The notes beneath the pieces are model-generated. The model was not told the DNA's origin, made no database searches, and saw only the letters and a program-made list of their open reading frames with translations. From assembly GCA_903904875.1 (NCBI GenBank), contig CAIVEC010000003.1, positions 1 through 57,250 of the forward strand: a stretch of 57,250 nucleotides of DNA, in the 5' to 3' direction. The first letter of the stretch is position 1. Each line of letters begins with the position of its first letter. The translations under genes and the position numbers were made by a program. Below, piece after piece: positions 9,992 through 20,171 of this stretch. This stretch comes from an uncultured bacterium (GTDB lineage: Bacteria > Patescibacteriota > Gracilibacteria > Absconditabacterales > Absconditicoccaceae).

Positions 9992-10975
9992 ATGAATACA
10001 CAAGTAGCAGCAGCAACAGCAGCAGCACAGCCTACAGCTCTTCAGAACTTCATGAATAGCGCCGTAGTTACCTATGGACTTAAAATACTAGGAGCTATAG
10101 CAGTTATCTTGCTTCTTTTGATGATTTCTAAATTTATCTCAGGGATAGTCAGAAGGAATATCGTAAAAAACGCTGATCCTTCGAACAAACATATCGATAA
10201 AATCTGAAAACTGATGGGAGATATCACTTTTTATATCCTCGTCATTTTCTCATTTTTCATAGGATTTGAAATGGTTGGATTCAATGTAGGACTTATCCTG
10301 TGAGGTATCTCATTTGGAGTATGATTAGCCTTCAAGGAAATTCTTGGGAACATAATCGCAGGTATCATGATTCTCTACACTAAAGAATTCAAGCTCGGAG
10401 ATATGGTAGAAATCGAAGCGGATCAAGCATATTTCGGAAGAATCGAAGAAATAACCATCAGATATACGGTCATCAGGACATTGGATCTCAGACAAGTAGT
10501 CTTGCCGAACATGACCTTAATCACGGTACCCATCAAAACCTACAGTGCAGAACCATTGGTCAAACTCACGGTAATGCAACGAATGGATTATGATAGTGAT
10601 CCAACCAAGGTCATTGAAATAATGAAAGAAGCGATCAATAGCATAGATTTTGTCAAAAACAAAGAAAATACGAAAGTATTTGTGAATGATCGATTAGATA
10701 GTTATGTAGAATATAAGTCATATTTTGAATTTGATCCTAATTGTGGATATGGATTATTATATGAAGTAGCCATAGCACAAGTTTCCAAAAAAATCTATGA
10801 AGCATTTTGCGCAAACAACATGTATTGTCCTTATGACATCAAGACGATAGATTTTGAAAGCAAGGATGATCAGAAAAAAATCCAAGAAGAGATACAAGGA
10901 AGAATTCAAGAAGAAATGAAAGGATCAGTGCAATGACAAACACAAGAAAAAGCGCAGACACAGACACCTGCCTAA
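9992..10975 (+). CDS. MscS-family mechanosensitive channel (first copy)
   Basis: A 327-residue membrane channel that releases solutes on osmotic downshock. It has membrane segments at about residues 22-48, 75-92 and 97-125. The last is the glycine-rich pore helix (GISFGVGLAFKEILGNIIAG), in which TGA encodes key glycines. The cytoplasmic beta domain follows (KLGDMVEI, GRIEEITIRYTVIRT, LPNMTLITVPIKTY). The C-terminus is a Gln/Glu-rich tail ending QTQTPA after an in-frame TGA. A second MscS gene starts 24 bases downstream, so the two probably form an operon. Confidence 0.9.
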
Positions 10976-10999
10976 TCTTTTATTTCTATTCAGGAGAAT

Positions 11000-11836
11000 A
11001 TGTTGCAAGCAATTGTTCCAGATATCATACAATCACTGATCAAAAATCGAGAAAGCATACTGCTCAAAACATTTCTTGCAATAGGCATATTTTTTGCGAT
11101 TTTCCTTATCAGCAAGTTTATTGTAAACAGAGTAAGACAAAGGATAGAAAATAATTCTTTGCAAAATGATGTATACACACATAACATATCCAAATTAACA
11201 GGAAACATCATCTTCACATTTCTCATGGTGTTCGATATCCTAGCGATATTCCAAGTCATAGGATTTGATACAGCGATGATCATGTGATGAGTGTCATTTA
11301 GTATTGGTTTCGCTATGGAGACCATCATAGAAAACATGGTAGCAGGAGTTATGTTTATCACTATCAAAAAATTTAAAGTAGGAGATTATGTAGAATTTCT
11401 CTGAAGCCTTAATATGAAATGAACTATAGAGGAAATTAATGTCAGATATTCTGTCATTAGATCGTTTGATCATAGAGGACTTATTATCCCAAACAGCATT
11501 TTAGCACAAACACCGATCAAAACGTACAAAACAGAACCAATTATGAGAGGAGATATTGAACTTAATGTACCGCGTCATGTAAATATAGATCAGATACAGA
11601 TGCTTCTCAATCAGACCATCAACGCAAATAAACATGTCATACAAAAAGAATATACGACGACATTCATTACTGGCTTTAATAATATGGGTATCGGAATAAA
11701 ATCATTCTTCTTCGCTAATCCACAAAAAAAATCTGCTATTCTCACGACCAGAGAACTGAGAGTAGAAATCATGAACGCATTTGAAAAATATGGTATCAAA
11801 AAACCATACGCTCATATAACACTTACTGCTGAATAA
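11000..11836 (+). CDS. MscS-family mechanosensitive channel (second copy)
   Basis: A 278-residue paralogue of the preceding gene. It has membrane helices at about residues 20-40, 65-88 and 95-122. The pore helix begins IMGGVSFSIGF, where two adjacent TGA codons (11285-11290) give the Gly-Gly. The cytoplasmic beta domain contains KVGDYVEFLG, GTIEEINVRYSVIRS and IPNSILAQTPIKTY. The ATG at 11000 has a good ribosome-binding site (AGGAG at 10992-10996). It is shorter than its neighbour at the C-terminus. Two divergent copies suggest channels with different thresholds or mixed heptamers; this is inference. Confidence 0.9.
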
Positions 11837-11940
11837 GAATTATTCAACCATCATAACACAATTTCAAAAAATGTATGAAATAAGAATTCATTGACTTTTT
11901 ATAAAAAATAAGTATAAGATATAAAAATAAAAAAAATCTC

Positions 11941-12222
11941 ATGGAAACAAAAACCAACAACAAAGAAATTGGCATTGAAATAAATCAAGCCAAGCGCCAC
12001 AAAAGACACATATGGACATGGACAGTTTTCTGTATCATCCATGCAGTCGTAGTGATGAACATAGTACCGACGATGAAAATAACGATGCAAACAAAAGTCT
12101 ATGAACCAAGTTCACTTATGGTATTCTGGAATGCAGCGATATTCATCATCTTTGTAGTCCAAATAGGATACCATTGGATGCGATACAACTCGTATATGAG
12201 TTTAATAAAAACCCATGCATAA
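11941..12222 (+). CDS. Small two-pass membrane protein
   Basis: A 93-residue protein with a charged N-terminus (KEIGIEINQAKRHKRH) and two membrane segments (about residues 28-48 and 62-80). The second ends in an aromatic stretch (YHWMRYNSYMS). It has no known motif, and I do not recognise the family. It follows the two MscS genes on the same strand after a 104-base gap and may belong to their unit. It ends before a strong bidirectional terminator. No in-frame TGA is present. Confidence 0.7.
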   Translation: METKTNNKEIGIEINQAKRHKRHIWTWTVFCIIHAVVVMNIVPTMKITMQTKVYEPSSLMVFWNAAIFIIFVVQIGYHWMRYNSYMSLIKTHA

Positions 12223-12229
12223 AAAAAAA

Positions 12230-12260
12230 TATGCCTTCGTATTTCGAAGGCGTTTTTTTA
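12230..12260 (+). terminator. Bidirectional rho-independent terminator
   Basis: GCCTTCG pairs with CGAAGGC around TATTT. It is flanked by a long A run on the left and seven T on the right, so it can end both the plus gene ending at 12222 and the minus gene ending at 12272. Confidence 0.85.
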
Positions 12261-12271
12261 TTAAAAAAATA

Positions 12272-13045
12272 TTATTCTCAAGATATTTCTTTTATCTGAT
12301 CACGAATAACCGCAGCTTGTTCAAACTCCCACGCAGCTATGGCATCGTCCAGCTGTTTTTTTAAGTCTTTGAGGATGATTTCTTTTTCGAATTTAGTCAT
12401 TCTTTTGAGTCTTTTGGTTTTTCCTCTCGTGAGTTTATCGAAAGACTGGGAAAGCACTTCATCCGTTTTTACCACATCCAATCATTTGATATTAGATTCA
12501 GCTTTTTCTGGAGTGATATGATGCTCTTTATTATATTTGTCTTGGATACCGCGGCGACGATAGGTCTCCCGCAATGCCTTGATCATCGATTCGGTGAAAT
12601 TATCGGAATACAAGATAACTTCACTGTTCGGATTTCTGGATGCACGTCAGATGATCTGGATAAGTGATGTTGTGGAACGAAGGAATCATTCCTTATCAGC
12701 GTCAAGTATTGCAAGCAAAGTGACTTCAGGAAGATCAATCCCCTCTCTGAGCAAATTCACTCACACAATGATATCGATAGTTCCCGTTCTCAGCTTTTTT
12801 ATAATCTCTCGACGATCGATGGTTGCTATTTCGCTATGCAAATAGAACGCTTTATATCATTTGGAAACGAGAAAATTCGTCACCTCTTCGGAAGATTTTT
12901 TGGTCAGCGTAAGCAAAAGGACTTTTCATTTTTTGGCGATATGCTCATCCAGTTTTTTCAGCAGATGTTCCAAAAAAGCCGGCTTGGTGCCAGTGAAATC
13001 ATTTCCTTGCATAAAATCTTTGAGATTCTTGTATTTAGCGAACAT
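12272..13045 (-). pseudogene. uvrB: C-terminal half of UvrB (N-terminal half absent)
   Basis: UvrB is the damage-verifying helicase of nucleotide excision repair and is normally about 660 residues. This 257-residue reading frame holds only the second helicase domain (LTLTKKSSEEV, FYLHSEIATIDR, VGVNLLREGIDLPEV, ILDADKEGFLRS, IGRASRN) and the C-terminal UVR motif (AAWEFEQAAVIRDQI). The Walker A domain and the beta-hairpin are missing. A TAA lies one codon before the ATG at 13045, and no UvrB-like sequence follows upstream. Instead there is a tandem-hairpin repeat at 13096-13224. All motifs are intact, so it may still be expressed as a fragment. Whether a full copy exists elsewhere cannot be seen. 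Confidence 0.85.
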
Positions 13046-13095
13046 AGATTAGAGAAATATAAACAGCAATTACTCTATTGTTTTGATGATTGTTA

Positions 13096-13224
13096 ATTGA
13101 GACACAATGAAAATCTGATTTTTTCTTGAAGATTTTCATGATGTCGAAATTATACCAACGATTTTAGATAATTTAATTTTGAATGAAGTGATAAAATTAT
13201 ATATATCTAAAACAGTTTGGTATA
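13096..13224. repeat. Tandem-hairpin element, copy 1
   Basis: Hairpin 1 (13096-13151) has flanks ATTGAGACACAAT and ATGATGTCGAAAT around a GAAAATC/GATTTTC stem. Hairpin 2 (13152-13224) is a long imperfect inverted repeat (TATACCAA...TTTTAGAT against ATCTAAAA...TTGGTATA) with loop GAATGAAGTGA. A second copy lies at 18302-18415. Both sit upstream of a minus-strand gene. Confidence 0.7.
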
Positions 13225-13289
13225 CAAGAAAAGTTTGAATATAAATACGGAATAGATACAACAAACAAAGTTTTAATGATTAATAAAAA

Positions 13290-13925
13290 ATGATGAAATT
13301 ATATCTCTTCGGCTGAGCAGAGACAAAAGCTGATGGACATTCCAATGTAGAGCCATTTCTCAAAATCATTGAAAAAACCATAAAAGAAATTAATCCAAAA
13401 CAGATTCTCCATATTCCTTTTGCGAGAATAACAGCATCCCTAATAGAATGGGACGGTGATCGGTTCAATAAGCATATTCACTTGGAATGAGTGGAATATC
13501 TTAACGCAGTGAATAAGAATGATATCAAAAAGGCGAATTCCCCATTGATATTCATCAGCGGTGGAAGCAAGACTGCAAATTTATTGAAAGAGATACAAGC
13601 AGATCCATCCTTAGAGCACCTGATTAGAAATGCAGAATATATCATCGGTGAATCAGCAGGCGCTAAGGTTTTGTGAAGCGCTGTAAGAATAGGTGAAGGT
13701 GAATTGGTAAAGTGATTATGAATCATAAAAGATTCCATTATCGAGCCGCATTATACCCAAAAATGAGGCCAGCAATTACTTGCAGAAGAGATGAAAGAAA
13801 CCGGTTTAAAATACGGAATAGGAATAGATGAAATGACAGGTATGGAATTTGATCTTGATACATTTCCTCAAGAATATAAGAAAATAGGAGAGGGAAATAT
13901 CGAAATCAAGGAGAATAAGGGATAA
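13290..13925 (+). CDS. Peptidase S51-family (dipeptidase E/cyanophycinase-like) protein
   Basis: A 211-residue cytoplasmic protein with the S51 signature. It has a glycine-rich loop IFISGGSKTANLL (about residues 86-98) and the nucleophile elbow GESAGAKVLG (Ser about residue 125), followed by a downstream His in IEPHYTQKGG. Members cleave Asp-X dipeptides or cyanophycin, and the substrate here is unknown. TGA encodes glycines at several places, including right after the GESAGAKVL stretch. Two ATGs are adjacent (13290 and 13293). It is divergent from the uvrB fragment, with the hairpin element between them. Confidence 0.8.
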
Positions 13926-13953
13926 TTTTCGTCAGAAAGAATCTTTGAAATTA

Positions 13954-13981
13954 TTGCAAAAAAAACAATTTTGGATATACT
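13954..13981 (+). promoter_or_regulatory. Promoter of the PKD surface protein gene
   Basis: TTGCAA and TATACT are separated by 16 bases, about 40 bases before the ATG at 14021. Confidence 0.5.
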
Positions 13982-14020
13982 ATATATATCAGAAATGCTC
14001 TTTTAAATAAAAACAAAATT

Positions 14021-16873
14021 ATGAAGAAATATTTCTGACTATTATTATCATTGATTTTACTGCTTTGAACGTCGGCATTCGCTGCCTACGAAGATTTTTC
14101 CAATCAGTTGCAGACTATGGGATTGGATGTCAAAGCTATTGAATCTCAGAACAGCATTTCGCGTTACGATGTAGCAAGATTGCTTAATATCGTGGAATGT
14201 AAGGATTGTATACATCCAAATCAAGATATGATAAGCAAGTATGTACAAGCTTTTTGGTCATCATTTACAGCAGCATCAGGGACTGATTTTACCGACATCA
14301 GCTTTCTCGGTGGATTGTATAATGATGTTTCCTACTATTATTGTGTAGCCTATGCAGGAGACAATACGTATATGAGATGATATCCCAAGGCGACCAGCCC
14401 GGTCTGCGGAGGACAATTTTGCGGAACCAAGAAAACTACGACAGCGGAATTCATCCAAGTGGTAATCAATATCCTAGCTAAATATATCTACAAAGATATC
14501 TCTCTCAACCGAAAGGAGGTAAACACGCGAGTAAGTAAACTTACAGCTGATAGTTATGAAGCCAAGAATTTCACTACTGATGATAAAAAAGTCATTACAG
14601 AGAAAAGCAAGACGTGTGATAACGTCTGTGCACTGCAAAATAATAACGAAGTGAATCTCTATCTGAAATACTGTATGTTCAACCTCGCAAAATGCTCTAT
14701 GCAGGAAGTCGGAAAGATCAAACAATGATATCGGCCAGTTGCCGAGCTTAATCTGCTCTATAGCCAAAGTATAATAAATATCGATCAGACCCAACGAAGG
14801 AATACGGATAAAAACATAGACGGGAAAACTGTACTGGATACGTTATTCAAGCTCAACGGGAAAGTGGATTGTATGTTCAATAACGATTATGATTGTGACG
14901 GATTGGATAATGCGAAAGATAACTGTCCAACCACCTATAATCCTTCGCAAAAAGATACGGACAACGACAAAATAGGAGATGTCTGTGATGATGATATCGA
15001 CGGAGATACGATAAAAAATCCGATCGGAATCGTAGATGAAGAAGGAAAGATAGATATTTCCAAATGGACAAAAGATATGGATAATTGTTTATTTGTAGTC
15101 AATACCGGACAAGAAGATACCAACCAAAACAGTATCGGAGATGCCTGTGAAACTATGGGAAATCAGATAGGAATCTATATTAGTATGGACAAGCTCGAAG
15201 GAAGCGCACCATTGACGACAGTATTTACTGCAGTAAGTAAAGGGAATGTGAATGAAGTTGATTGGGATTTCTGAGATGGAACCCAAGGACAATGAACACC
15301 GATCACACATACCTTCATCTCACCAGGCATGTACAATGTGAAAGCGACAGCTAAAGGGAATTCTGCTGACGCTCAAGCCCAAGTCATTGTCATCGTAGGA
15401 TGACAAGCGGGAGATGGTAAAGCGCTGCAAACCAGAGCAAGCATCATTTGATGAAAAGCTGGTACGGAAAGCACATTATCAGCAGTACTATTAGGAACAT
15501 TTAACGAACTAGAATGGACGTTCACAAAAGAGAATATCACGTCCAAAAAAGCACCTAATGAAAGTTTCAAGAGGATATTCAAGGAATCATGAGAGAATAC
15601 GGTTTTGGTAAAATGATACAGCGACGGAAAATTAGTCGGTATGAGCTATTTCACCATCGGGATAGATGAATGAAGATGAGCGATACTCCAAAGCAATATG
15701 GCTAACGCTGAAATAAATCAGAAGGTCCTTTTCGATACCAAGACCTATAATATCAAACAAGCAGATGTGGTAAACGTGGATCGGGATTTCTGAGACGGGA
15801 CCAAAAACAGCAATACAACACTGACTATGGAATATACGTATACCAAGCCAGGAAAAAAAGTAATCACCCAAATCATAACGCTTACCGATGGGAAGAAACT
15901 GACAAATATCATCACGATGAATATAACAGATACAACGCTTTTGGCATCATATGCATTGCTTATGACGCCATCCACGTTGATTGCAAATATAGGGCAGAAG
16001 ATAAATTTCACGACACGTATCATAGGGAATATGCTCAAGACTCCTATTGTGCAAATAGCAGAATTTGCCGATGGAGTGACGCAGAAGAAAGCATGAACGG
16101 AAAAAATGCCAAGCCTTTTTGTTCATAGCTATCAAAAAAACGGTTCACTGACACCACAGGATAGCATATATATCAATCAATGTACCTATCTCCAAAACCA
16201 AGCGACTCTGGTAATCAATGGAACCGATAGCTGTCTGGATGCCAAGATACAAGGCAATCTCAAAAACACGTATAAATGCGACTTAGATGGAGATGGAATA
16301 CCGGACATCTGTGATACGGACATCGATGGTGATGGAGTGAAAAATCTACTCGGAATTATCAACTTCGAAAATAAGGATTGTTCATATGTAAGCGATCCAA
16401 GCAAACCAAATGCGAATCTCAATCAAGAAATATTAGCGAAACATTACCAAAGCATATGTTCGCTTGATAACGCACCATTTAATGCTAATCCAGATCAGCT
16501 TGATCTCAATCAGGACGGCATTGGCGATGCACAGCAAAATACACCGACATTAGATTTGGTATTAGGCAGTGGAGAAGCACTTGATACTGACGGCGATGGA
16601 ATTCCTGATATAGAAGATCTCTGTCCAACCATCAAAGGGACAATCAATAATAATGGTTGTCCAGAAATTGATCAAGAACTTGCATGTAATCAAATAAGCC
16701 TCGAAGATATGCTTATAGTCAAACCGACCGAATGCAATCAATGTCCTTGCCAGTTTTCTGATTTTGCAAGCGATCTCACCAATAACGATCAAGTAAGAGC
16801 GGTTTTGCGGGATAAGAAAAAAACAATCCAGTATAAATTTTCTTTACCATGGATTGTCAATTTTCAGCAATAA
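14021..16873 (+). CDS. Large secreted protein with PKD domains and thrombospondin type 3 repeats
   Basis: A 950-residue exported protein. The signal peptide YFGLLLSLILLLGTSAFA carries two TGA-encoded glycines. After a Cys-containing N-terminal region come two calcium-binding thrombospondin type 3 clusters (DYDCDGLDNAKDNCP, DTDNDKIGDVCDDDIDGD near residue 290; DLDGDGIPDICDTDIDGDG near residue 755; DTDGDGIPDIEDLCP near residue 855). Between them lie PKD-type beta-sandwich domains (VDWDFGDGTQG, THTFISPGMYNVKA; VDRDFGDGTKN, YTYTKPGKKVIT). In both PKD motifs the glycine of DFGDGT is TGA. The protein is probably a calcium-stabilised adhesin or surface protein. No sortase motif or C-terminal anchor is visible. 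Confidence 0.9.
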
Positions 16874-16886
16874 TATAATTAGGTAA

Positions 16887-17066
16887 TTATTCAATAGCAC
16901 CTACAGGACAAGAAGCTTTTGCTTCTTCGTATTTTTTTTGTTCTTCTGGACCTTCTGGTTGTTTGATAAGTTTAGCTTTTGACGGATTACCTTCCACTTT
17001 AAAAAGTTGATCATCAATTGCAGCACAGGTGCCACATCCGATACACGTATCATTTATATTTGCCAT
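16887..17066 (-). CDS. Small 4Fe-4S ferredoxin
   Basis: A 59-residue electron carrier. It has CIGCGTCAAID near the N-terminus and a last Cys in ASCPVGAIE, which together give four Cys (CxxCxxC plus CP). This matches a single-cluster ferredoxin of the Desulfovibrio/Thermotoga type. The charged middle (KQPEGPEEQKKYEEAK) replaces the second cluster. The start is the ATG at 17066. It probably serves soluble redox enzymes in a fermentative metabolism; no partner enzyme is adjacent. Confidence 0.9.
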   Translation of the reverse strand: MANINDTCIGCGTCAAIDDQLFKVEGNPSKAKLIKQPEGPEEQKKYEEAKASCPVGAIE

Positions 17067-17090
17067 AATCTAATAGATAATCAAATAAAA

Positions 17091-17735
17091 TTATTCAGAA
17101 TGATGTTCGTGATGTTCATAGGTATGATGATGTTCTTTCGGTTGTTCTTCAGTTTCTTCTTCATCGAAGAGTCCCTTAAATGATTTCTTATGCTGGATCT
17201 CTTTCATAGCGTCTTCATCGACTACATTGACGATCTTGGTCTTGTGCGCATTCTCTTTGGCGTGTTTGATAACGGATACCAACGTCAACACAAGTCACAA
17301 AAGCAAGAAGAGCTGAATAAGATTATATCAAAAAGTTACTTTCATAAATTGTGTTTGTCTTCCTACAAGTCAAATAGCATCACCGATACCTAGAAAAGCG
17401 GTAACAATAATCCACAAAAAACCAAAATTGAAGAGCGAATCGTTTTCCTTGAACCCGAAATATCCGATGATGAAGTTTTTGAATTTAAAGTTCATATTCC
17501 AACTCAAGAGTACAATCATGGATACAAGAATAATCAAAAAACTTTTAAACATGTAAAATATTCTAAATGAATGTGATATGCCACTTAATGGAGAATATTT
17601 AATCAATGGACATGCTAAAAGCAAAAAAGCAAGAATTCGAAGATAAAGGACAAAAACCTTTTGATTTTTAGTAAATCTTCAGAATTTTTGAGTGAATCTT
17701 GAAATTCTTTCAGAGAGATTAAGTTTTTTGTGCAT
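17091..17735 (-). CDS. Four-pass membrane protein with acidic, His-rich tail
   Basis: A 214-residue protein. The N-terminus is basic (MHKKLNLSERISRF), followed by hydrophobic segments at about residues 27-42, 60-76, 98-113 and 135-152. A cytoplasmic tail ends KEHHHTYEHHEHHSE, which could bind metal ions. TGA codons lie in the third and fourth segments. An internal ATG at 17552 would remove the first segment; the upstream ATG at 17735 is preferred because the frame is open and has a normal membrane N-terminus. I do not recognise the family. It is cotranscribed with its neighbours on the minus strand. Confidence 0.75.
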
Positions 17736-17826
17736 CTCAAAACAGAAAAATTAAAAGACATATGATATCGGAAGTAGTAGTAATGATTTATTCCTCGTTT
17801 TCAAACAATTTTGTCCAAGATATACA

Positions 17827-18273
17827 TTAGAGATTATATGCATCATTAGTGATAGGTTGAGGAAGTTGTGAATTTGAAGAAGAATCTATATTCTGGTAAA
17901 GTTGGCCGTTGTATTGGCTATTCTGTTGGCTCTTTTGGATTACATTGCCGAGATTGAAAAGATCATTGACAAGTTCTCCCGCTCTGCCGAAAATATTTGT
18001 CGGAGTATAGATATCGTATTCTGGAACTTTCATTCGTTTCAAGATTGTCGGTATAAGGAATAAGAGAACGATAGTCAGAATGACTCAGATAATCATAAAT
18101 CTGATGCTATTCCGTCATTTTTTCTTATTTTCTTCCTTGCTATGAGCAAAAATGAACAAGATGATAGCACGAATAAAGGTATATACACACCCAACGATAA
18201 CCAAAATCACCACCAAGGCCAAAACGGTCAGGATGACATTTTGAAAATCAGCATTAGCATAGATACTATTCAT
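17827..18273 (-). CDS. Small two-pass membrane protein, possibly VirB2-like
   Basis: A 148-residue protein with two hydrophobic segments (about residues 12-42 and 57-75). They are separated by the charged loop HSKEENKKKGRN, whose glycine is TGA. The layout resembles the pilin-like proteins encoded at 2711-4182. The C-terminal half is soluble and Gln/Asn-rich (IQKSQQNSQYNGQLYQN). The gene lies just downstream (minus strand) of the second tandem-hairpin element. The relationship to T4SS pilins is inferred from layout only. Confidence 0.65.
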
Positions 18274-18301
18274 TACCAATAGAAAAAATTAAAATATGTA
18301 T

Positions 18302-18415
18302 ATTGAGACACAATAAAAACTTGAATGTAGTGAGAGTTTTTATGATGTCGAAATGATATTTACTATCCAAATAAGTCCGAAATGTAATGAGGGATTATTG
18401 TGATAGTAAATATAT
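18302..18415. repeat. Tandem-hairpin element, copy 2
   Basis: Hairpin 1 (18302-18354) has the same flanks as copy 1 but a different stem (AAAAACT/GAGTTTTT) and loop GAATGTAGTGA. Hairpin 2 (18355-18415) pairs ATATTTACTATC with GATAGTAAATAT around GAAATGTAATGA. Stem sequences differ between the copies while pairing is kept. The remaining bases up to 18530 hold nothing else I can identify. Confidence 0.7.
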
Positions 18416-18530
18416 ATTATTCAATCAAAAATGAAAAATATTTTTGAAGGATAATATATACCGGTGATTTTTGATACATAAAGTACAAGCGTCAGTGAAG
18501 TAATTTATGTTTTCAAAAACAATCGGTGGA

Positions 18531-18830
18531 TTATTTTTTCTCCTCTTTTTTGGTTACTCCTTTTCTTTCTCTATGTTCGATGAATTTATTAAAAAGCTCG
18601 TTTTTTGTCTCTTTTAATAAGATTTTTGCTAACCTTTCTGAAGGCTTAGCTCATTTTTTGATCCATGAAACGATAGCATCTGTATCTACCTTCAAAATAT
18701 GTTTTACAGGATCATATGATCACAAAACTTCTTTGTATCCATATTTTACCGGTTTGGTATGTTCGGAAAGAACAACCCTATAGAAAGCTAAATTTGTTCT
18801 TCCATGTCTGGAAAGTCTGATAACTAACAT
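18531..18830 (-). CDS. rpsP: 30S ribosomal protein S16
   Basis: S16 is an assembly protein of the small subunit. The 99-residue product begins MLVIRLSRHGRTNLAFYRVV, close to the family MVxIRLxRxGxKxxPFYRIV. It continues with LGSYDPV, in which the glycine is TGA, and AIVSWIKKGAKPSE, in which another TGA gives the glycine of KKGA. The C-terminus is Lys/Glu-rich. The start is the ATG at 18830. It lies just downstream of rpmG on the same strand. Confidence 0.94.
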
Positions 18831-18906
18831 GTTGAATGTATAAAAAATAAAATTTGTTGTTAAATTTTACCCCGCAAAGCGGTGGTTAAAAGTTGAAATA
18901 AGAAAA

Positions 18907-19080
18907 TTATTTCAGTTTTTCTCTCGATACGTGAGTAGTTTTTTTCTTGTCTTGTTTGCAATACTTTTTCAATTCCAATTTCTGGGTAATAGTTTTGTTC
19001 AAACTCGTGTGATAATTGGTTTTTCCACATTCCTTGCATTGCATCGCTACGATAATTCTTCATCATTTTTTTTTGGCCAT
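18907..19080 (-). CDS. rpmG: 50S ribosomal protein L33
   Basis: A 57-residue large-subunit protein. It has the signature CKECGKTNYHTSLNK and KLELKKYCKQD, the zinc-ribbon form with one CxxC and the later Cys. Two adjacent TGA codons give MAKKKGGRI at the N-terminus, so the proper start is the ATG at 19080 and not an internal one. An ORF in another frame over the same bases is a shadow. It lies upstream of rpsP. Confidence 0.93.
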
Positions 19081-19143
19081 AGGCGTAAGGTAATAATAAA
19101 TAAAGCTATTTTGAATGACGATTGATGACTGAATTAATTGATT

Positions 19144-19217
19144 TGGCTCCAAGGAGACTCGAACTCCCGACCTCGTCCTTATGAGAGACGCGCTCTAACC
19201 AGCTGAGCTACAGAGCC
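19144..19217 (-). tRNA. tRNA-Met (anticodon CAT), probably elongator
   Basis: A 74-base cloverleaf. The acceptor GGCTCTG pairs with the 3' strand ending GGAGCC. The anticodon stem CGTCT/GGACG holds the loop CTCATAA. The paired G1-C72 and the lack of a GGG/CCC anticodon stem argue against an initiator. A tRNA-Ile with lysidine-modified CAT cannot be fully excluded. Confidence 0.88.
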
Positions 19218-19226
19218 ATATACATT

Positions 19227-19313
19227 CGGTGAGGGGGGGATTCGAACCCCCGAGACGATTTCTCGTCTGACTCGTTAGCAGTGAGTTGACTTCGACCACT
19301 CATCCACCTCACC
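19227..19313 (-). tRNA. tRNA-Ser (anticodon GCT)
   Basis: An 87-base type II tRNA with a long variable arm (CAGACGAGAAATCGTCTC). The acceptor is GGTGAGG/CCTCACC. The anticodon loop CTGCTAA gives GCT, reading AGC and AGT. No CCA is encoded. It is 9 bases from tRNA-Met. Confidence 0.93.
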
Positions 19314-19436
19314 ATGAGTATTTTCGATACAACAAAAAAATCGTGTGGTGATTGTATATACAATTACTGTTGAATTTCAAGAACAAAAGTATACATTTCC
19401 AAGCATTGATAGGCAATTTTTACCCACTAGAAAAGA

Positions 19437-20039
19437 ATGATGGCGGATGAAATAGGAGGGATTGGATTGGACGAGCTGAGCGGCTGATGAGAAGTGAGGG
19501 AAGATATGAATAAAGTGACTGAGGAAGCGGTCAGAAGAGTCCAGGACAACCAAAAAAAAGCCCAACAAGTAGGACAGGACATCAAAAAAGATAAAGCGAC
19601 TAATAATAAGTTCGCTAAATTTCTTACATTTTTACTTAAGGATATCAAAAATGATGAGTTGGTAAAACAGATATATCATACATTTTTCAAGACCAGACAT
19701 GAGGAAACAGATCTCGTACACTTGAGGAAAAGTATGAACACCATAGTTGTTGCAGGGATATTCGTACCATTTTACCAGGAGGAAATCAAGGAATTGGAAC
19801 TGGAATCCATCTATCAGGACATATGGACTTTTGATAGAGATGTTCACTTGACCAAATATATTGAGTATATCAAACAGTTATTACTTAAACATCATGATAA
19901 TATCGTCATAGATAAGCACGAATTCAGCAAATTATTGACGCAGATAGCAGAATATTATCATCTTACTGAAAAACTTTCGGCAGAAAAGGCCATAGAATTT
20001 GAAAATACCCTCAAAAAAGAGCTTTCTCTCAACGAATAG
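19437..20039 (+). CDS. Helical cytoplasmic protein of unknown function
   Basis: A 200-residue, strongly charged, mainly helical protein. The N-terminus is glycine-rich (GGIGLDELSGGGE), with two adjacent TGA codons, followed by a Lys/Gln-rich helix (RVQDNQKKAQQVGQD). The rest has heptad-like hydrophobic spacing and many acidic and basic pairs. There is no signal peptide or membrane segment. I do not recognise the family. It precedes the even larger unknown gene at 20172 on the same strand and may be functionally linked to it. Two ATGs (19437 and 19440) are adjacent. Confidence 0.7.
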
Positions 20040-20171
20040 TGATCAAACCAACAGATTCAACCATTTTTAGGGATTTTGTCAACCCTATTTTTTTATTTAG
20101 AGCAGGATTTTTGGTAATTCTTACCGTTGTGGATATACTTAGATGTACAAAGTTTTACTTGCCCTATACGG

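Noticed and set aside
10933-11154. 73-residue ORF overlapping the end of the first mscS
   Set aside because: It is out of frame; the mscS frame continues through TGA to a TAA at 10973-10975.
17091-17552. Start of the His-tailed membrane protein at ATG 17552
   Set aside because: The open frame continues upstream to ATG 17735, adding a normal basic N-terminus and a membrane segment.
18860-19066. Minus-strand 68-residue ORF at the L33 locus
   Set aside because: It is in another frame from rpmG, which has the clear L33 Cys and Lys motifs.
19144-19217. Initiator tRNA-fMet
   Set aside because: It has a paired G1-C72 and lacks the GGG/CCC anticodon stem.
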